Of a DNA stretch of 64,000 nucleotides, positions 60,714 through 64,000 are shown piece after piece. Source of the DNA: Paraburkholderia aromaticivorans (lineage in GTDB: Bacteria; Pseudomonadota; Gammaproteobacteria; Burkholderiales; Burkholderiaceae). The notes below the pieces were generated by a model. The model was given only the letters and a program-made list of their open reading frames with translations. It searched no databases and had not been told where the DNA came from. The stretch lies in the NCBI RefSeq assembly GCF_002278075.1, contig NZ_CP022990.1, positions 1,426,001-1,490,000 of the forward strand, given 5' to 3'. How positions within the stretch are numbered: the stretch's first letter is position 1; each line of letters begins with the position of its first letter. A program made the position numbers and the translations under genes.

Positions 60714-61640
60714 TCACTGCCGCCCCTCGTCGGTGCGCTCGCCTTCGCGGATCTTGCCTTGCGATACGCTGCTGCCCGGCGGCACGCTGTGCGTGAGCCA
60801 GACGTTGCCGCCGATCACCGAGCCACGCCCGATGGTCACGCGCCCGAGAATCGTCGCACCGGCATAGATCACGACATCGTCCTCGACGATCGGATGGCGC
60901 GCGTTGCCTTTGATCAGCGTGCCGTCGAGATCCGCGGCGAAACTCTTCGCGCCGAGCGTCACGGCCTGATACACCCGCACGCGTTCGCCGATGATCGCCG
61001 TCTCGCCGATCACGACGCCCGTGCCGTGGTCGATAAAGAAGCTCGGTCCGATCGTCGCGCCCGGGTGTATGTCGATGCCGGTGGCCGAGTGCGCGATCTC
61101 GTTGATGAAACGCGCCAGCAGCGGCACGCCCAGCCGATGCAGCGCATGCGCGAGCCGATGATGGGTCATCGCCCACACGCCCGGGTAGCAGAGCAGGATT
61201 TCGGTAATGTGCTGCGCCGCCGGATCGCCGGTGAAAGCCGCCTGTATGTCGCTGACCAGCAGCGCGCGAATGCCCGGCAATTGCGTGCCGAATTCACGCG
61301 CGACACCGAACGCGCGCGCCTGCAAATCCGCATCCGGCGTTTCGCCGAACTCGGGCAAGAACCGCAACGCGCGGCGAATCTGCTCCGCGAGCAGCCGCAA
61401 GGTGCTTTCGAGCGTGTGGCCGACGTAGTAATCGACGGTTTCGTCAGTGAGATCGGGCGCGCCGTAGTGCGTGGGAAAGAGCGCCGCGCGCAGGCCGGCG
61501 ACGATATTGACAACCGCTTCGCGCGACGGCAATTCGCGAATACCGAGCGGGTGCCGTGTGCGATGCAATTCTTCACGCGACGCGCGCAGGTCCGCGACGA
61601 TCTGTTCGAGACCCCAGTTCTGGGAAGGAACGTTAGGCAT
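60714..61640 (-). CDS. cysE: Serine O-acetyltransferase
   Basis: A 308-residue enzyme making O-acetylserine for cysteine synthesis. The C-terminal part is a left-handed beta helix of hexapeptide repeats (DIHPGATIGPSFFIDHGTGV, then VVIGETAIIGERVRVYQAVT, LGAKSF). The N-terminal 150 residues are helical, as in the EpsC/CysE group. The start at 61640 (MPNVPSQNWGLEQI) was chosen over a TTG at 61673. No cysteine synthase gene is adjacent. Confidence 0.92.
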   Translation of the reverse strand: MPNVPSQNWGLEQIVADLRASREELHRTRHPLGIRELPSREAVVNIVAGLRAALFPTHYGAPDLTDETVDYYVGHTLESTLRLLAEQIRRALRFLPEFGETPDADLQARAFGVAREFGTQLPGIRALLVSDIQAAFTGDPAAQHITEILLCYPGVWAMTHHRLAHALHRLGVPLLARFINEIAHSATGIDIHPGATIGPSFFIDHGTGVVIGETAIIGERVRVYQAVTLGAKSFAADLDGTLIKGNARHPIVEDDVVIYAGATILGRVTIGRGSVIGGNVWLTHSVPPGSSVSQGKIREGERTDEGRQ

Positions 61641-61769
61641 AAAAGGACAGCGCCGTGCAGTCAGCACGGTCAAAGTGATTATGCCGAGAGATTACCGCGT
61701 TTTGCCGCAACCCGCGCGAGCGCACATCTGGCGGGCCATGGCCTATGCGCCGTGTCAGGCGGCCGGTGC

Positions 61770-62003
61770 TCAGATGGTTACGCTGCTCGCGTCGATCCAG
61801 CGCACCGCCCAATCGCGCGCGTGGGCGATGGCGCCGGCTTCGTCAGGAAAGCGTAACTCGGTGGGGAAGAAACGGTTGGCGACCAGTTCGCCGTCGCTCG
61901 AACGCGAGATGACGACATAAGGTTGCCAGGTGCCATCTCCCGCGCGCGCCGGCGCGCAATTCAACAAATAGCCGCGATGTGTGAATGCAGCATCGAAGTG
62001 CAT
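61770..62003 (-). CDS. Small hypothetical protein
   Basis: A 77-residue protein, MHFDAAFTHRGYLLNCAPAR and onward, containing YVVISRSSDGELVANRFFPT and a closing helix DWAVRWIDASSV. It resembles small Burkholderia proteins of unknown function. GGGTGA lies before the ATG at 62003. It has no signal peptide or membrane segment. Confidence 0.65.
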   Translation of the reverse strand: MHFDAAFTHRGYLLNCAPARAGDGTWQPYVVISRSSDGELVANRFFPTELRFPDEAGAIAHARDWAVRWIDASSVTI

Positions 62004-62312
62004 GTGTCACCCGCCCTGACGGCCCCGTGGAATGTTTTGAGTAGCGCGTGGATGGGCAGCCGACCATGGAAAAACAGTCGTGACCCGTGTCGCCAATTTA
62101 ACCGCGCTTCGCTCGTCGGAGTAAGATCATACTCTGTAGAAAATACGCGTCCATTAAAAAAAACGAAAAGAATTGCGGACGCATTCGCCAGCCGAATATC
62201 CTCTCACGCCACTGCGGCATAAGGCGCGGTGCAACACAAGTGAATCAGGGTTCGTGCGGAGCGGAACGGGTTTTGCTGCATGTCACACCATGTCCTCTTC
62301 AAAGGAGAATGC
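62004..62312. other. 309-base gap, AT-rich in its middle
   Basis: No gene is supported. Bases 62110-62180 are AT-rich (TACTCTGTAGAAAATACG and CATTAAAAAAAACGAAAAG) and probably carry the promoter of the following DUF3005-like gene. I see no hairpin terminator. Confidence 0.45.
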
Positions 62313-62768
62313 ATGATGAACAGCGATATCAACAAGCCAGCAGATGCGAACCAGCCGGCGGCCACGCACGGCCCGAGCTCGACGGAACTGCACAACGACC
62401 GCACGCACGACAGCACCGTCGACACCGACGGCAAGAACCTTCAGGCCGCGCGCATCGCGGGCCACAGTCCGATCTCGCCCGACGAGATCACCACCAGCAA
62501 CGCGACCCTCACGAACAGCGTGCCCGAGGCGCTCGACGGCATGGCCGGCTTCGACAGCCGGGTTGGCGGCAATCATTTGCTGCTCGCGCTGGAGCCGGGC
62601 TATACGGTCATCGACAAGGGCATGATCGAGCCCCAGGGCGCGTATTCGGCAGACCATCAATTCGACGATCCGCGTCCGGTCGGCAGCCGCCAGGAACGCG
62701 GGCGGATTCATTACGCGCTCAATCATATGCGGCCTACCCGGCTGATCGAATTGCGTCGGGTGAAATAG
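62313..62768 (+). CDS. DUF3005-like hypothetical protein
   Basis: A 151-residue hydrophilic protein with conserved-looking stretches VDTDGKNLQAARIAGHSPIS, ATLTNSVPEALDGMAGFDSR and LALEPGYTVIDKGMIEPQGA. I believe this matches DUF3005, a family seen mostly in Burkholderia, but this is from memory. AAAGGAG precedes the ATG at 62313; the next codon is also ATG. The function is unknown. A terminator follows. Confidence 0.75.
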   Translation: MMNSDINKPADANQPAATHGPSSTELHNDRTHDSTVDTDGKNLQAARIAGHSPISPDEITTSNATLTNSVPEALDGMAGFDSRVGGNHLLLALEPGYTVIDKGMIEPQGAYSADHQFDDPRPVGSRQERGRIHYALNHMRPTRLIELRRVK

Positions 62769-62844
62769 TCGATTTACGTTGCGTCTCTATTTTTCATCCG
62801 CGTTTGAATTTCGGCGCGGGCCCTGATTAATCCGTCTATTGCGA

Positions 62845-62880
62845 AGCGCGCATCGTTTGATTCACGATGCGCGCTTTTTA
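62845..62880 (+). terminator. Intrinsic terminator after the DUF3005-like gene
   Basis: A perfect 12-bp stem AGCGCGCATCGT/ACGATGCGCGCT with a 7-base loop, followed by TTTTTA. It is 76 bases past the stop codon. Confidence 0.92.
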
Positions 62881-62987
62881 CTGCGATTAGAAACTCAGGG
62901 TTGCAGGACCTGCGCGTGGACGCGTCTTTTTCCCTCTGACCAGTGCCGGCACAATCGACTGCACGTCAATCCTCAACGGAGCAATAG

Positions 62988-63593
62988 ATGAAAAAAATCG
63001 TCGTGATCGGCGCCACGGGCACGTTGGGCCGGGCGGTGAGCGCCGAACTGAAGGCGCGTCATGAAGTGATCGAAGTGGGTGCGACGCGCGGGCAGTATCA
63101 GGTCGACAGCACCGACCCGGCGAGCGTCGAGCGGCTCTTTCGCGAAATCGGCAGGGTGGACGGCGTCGTCACCACGACCGGCAAGGTCCATTTCGGCCCG
63201 CTCCCCGACATGAGCATCGAACAGTTCTGGGTCGGGCTGCGCGATAAGCTGATGGGCCAGATCAACGTGGTGCTGGCCGCCCAGCCCTACGTGAACGATG
63301 GCGGCTCGTTCACGCTGACGAGCGGCATCATCGGCGACGAGCCGATTCTGCAAGGTGCGAGCGCGACCACCGTCAATCTGGCGCTCGAAGGTTTCGTGCG
63401 CGGCTCGGCGATCGAACTGCCGCGCGGGATTCGCATCAACGTGGTGAGCCCGACCGTGCTCACCGAAGCGATGGACGCTTACGCGCCCTACTTCCGCGGC
63501 TTCGAGCCGGTCACGGCGCAACGTGCGGCAATGGCCTATCTGCGCAGCGTGGAAGGCGCGCAAACGGGCCGCGTATATCGCGTGGGATATTGA
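62988..63593 (+). CDS. Short SDR-like protein lacking the YxxxK catalytic pair, paralogue
   Basis: A 201-residue Rossmann protein similar to the one at 40956-41549: MKKIVVIGATGTLGRAV, TTTGKVHFGPLPDM, LMGQINVVLAAQPYV and FTLTSGIIGDEPIL. At the YxxxK position it has ATTVN (SATTVNLALEGFVRGSA), so both catalytic residues are replaced, with asparagine in place of lysine in both copies. The rest of the fold is kept, including RINVVSPTVLTEAM. GGAG precedes the ATG at 62988. The reaction is unknown. Confidence 0.85.
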   Translation: MKKIVVIGATGTLGRAVSAELKARHEVIEVGATRGQYQVDSTDPASVERLFREIGRVDGVVTTTGKVHFGPLPDMSIEQFWVGLRDKLMGQINVVLAAQPYVNDGGSFTLTSGIIGDEPILQGASATTVNLALEGFVRGSAIELPRGIRINVVSPTVLTEAMDAYAPYFRGFEPVTAQRAAMAYLRSVEGAQTGRVYRVGY

Positions 63594-63695
63594 CTGAAGG
63601 ATCCGCGCGATGCGGCCCGGCCGCATCGCACGCCCCCGCGGTTTTGTCGCCGCTCTACGGCGGCCGCGTCACGCTCTCGGCGGCCCGCAACAAGC

Positions 63696-64000
63696 TCAGT
63701 GAATCTCCGGCTCGCCCGCGGCGTCCGCTTCCGGCGCCGCATGGGCGCCGCCACGCTGCAAAAAGTCGAAGTCGCAGCCTTGATTCGCCTGCATCACGTG
63801 CACCTGATGCAGCGCACCGTAGCCGCGCGTAAAGCGCGGCGCCGGCTTGACCCACGCGGCCCGGCGGCGCGCCAGTTCCTCGTCTGTCACGAGCAGATCG
63901 AGTTTGCGCCGGGGCACGTCGAGCGCGATCATGTCGCCGCTCTCGATCAGCGCGAACGGCCCGCCGATGAACGACTCCGGCGCCACATGCAGCACGCACG
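63696..64000 (-). CDS. IlvD/Edd family dehydratase, C-terminal part only
   Basis: The last 100 or so residues of an IlvD/Edd dehydratase; the rest lies beyond the window. [40 protein letters not shown] and [20 protein letters not shown] are typical of the C-terminus. The sequence style is nearer to sugar-acid dehydratases (such as L-arabonate dehydratase) than to housekeeping IlvD, but this cannot be settled from the fragment. Confidence 0.82.
   Translation of the reverse strand, partial: CVLHVAPESFIGGPFALIESGDMIALDVPRRKLDLLVTDEELARRRAAWVKPAPRFTRGYGALHQVHVMQANQGCDFDFLQRGGAHAAPEADAAGEPEIH

Noticed and set aside
1..64000. CRISPR array, tRNA or rRNA genes, insertion sequences, phage genes
   Set aside because: I looked for spaced repeats, tRNA-like cloverleaf ends, transposase motifs and terminal inverted repeats and saw none that held up by eye.

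Overview
The window reads as chromosomal DNA of a Burkholderiaceae betaproteobacterium, most likely Paraburkholderia or a close Burkholderia relative. This is inferred from the high G+C content and strong third-position bias, a Burkholderia-type porin, an O-antigen ABC exporter locus, a pca (beta-ketoadipate) operon, and small proteins of Burkholderia-like type. I saw no rRNA, tRNA, CRISPR array, insertion sequence or prophage.

Layout. 1-6.4 kb: the start of an ABC-F ATPase gene, a YCII-like protein, a LysE exporter, a MocR regulator divergent from a beta-alanine:pyruvate-type aminotransferase, a basic histone-like protein and a small hypothetical. 6.5-21.8 kb: one long minus-strand gene cluster with a divergent TetR gene. 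It combines a NicAB-type molybdenum hydroxylase, a 6-hydroxynicotinate reductase homologue, an enamidase homologue, a branched-chain-type ABC importer (LivK, LivHM fusion, LivG, LivF), two tandem DUF1185 proteins and a UPF0280/ApbE-like protein. Together these look like uptake and reductive degradation of nicotinate or a related N-heterocycle, with three proteins of unknown role. 21.8-29.7 kb: a five-gene O-antigen operon (wzm, wzt, double glycosyltransferase, methyltransferase, wecB). 29.7-35.0 kb: the pcaIJ-B-D-C operon with a divergent LysR regulator and two LysR-type half-site pairs between them. 35.2-39.8 kb: folE, an EamA transporter, a DedA-rhodanese fusion and a broken diguanylate cyclase gene.

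39.9-44.3 kb: CHAD-domain protein, atypical SDR, PiT phosphate transporter and PPK2 kinase, a phosphate/polyphosphate neighbourhood. 44.5-49.7 kb: VOC protein, HtrA-like protease, gamma-glutamyltransferase, MFS transporter. 49.9-53.2 kb: a tight four-gene operon (nucleotidyltransferase, UPF0104-like membrane protein, 2OG-Fe(II) oxygenase, CDP-alcohol phosphatidyltransferase) that looks like an uncharacterised lipid head-group pathway. 53.4-64 kb: exported hypotheticals, a PhoX-type phosphatase with a convincing Pho box, a porin, a lipoprotein, a YdjM-like membrane protein, an AraC regulator, serine acetyltransferase, small hypotheticals, a second atypical SDR and the end of an IlvD/Edd dehydratase gene.

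The strongest candidates for undescribed biology are the 6.5-20.7 kb operon, especially the DUF1185 pair and the ApbE-like protein beside the reductase, and the 49.9-53.2 kb head-group operon. All family assignments were made by reading sequence and recalling families; no database search was run.
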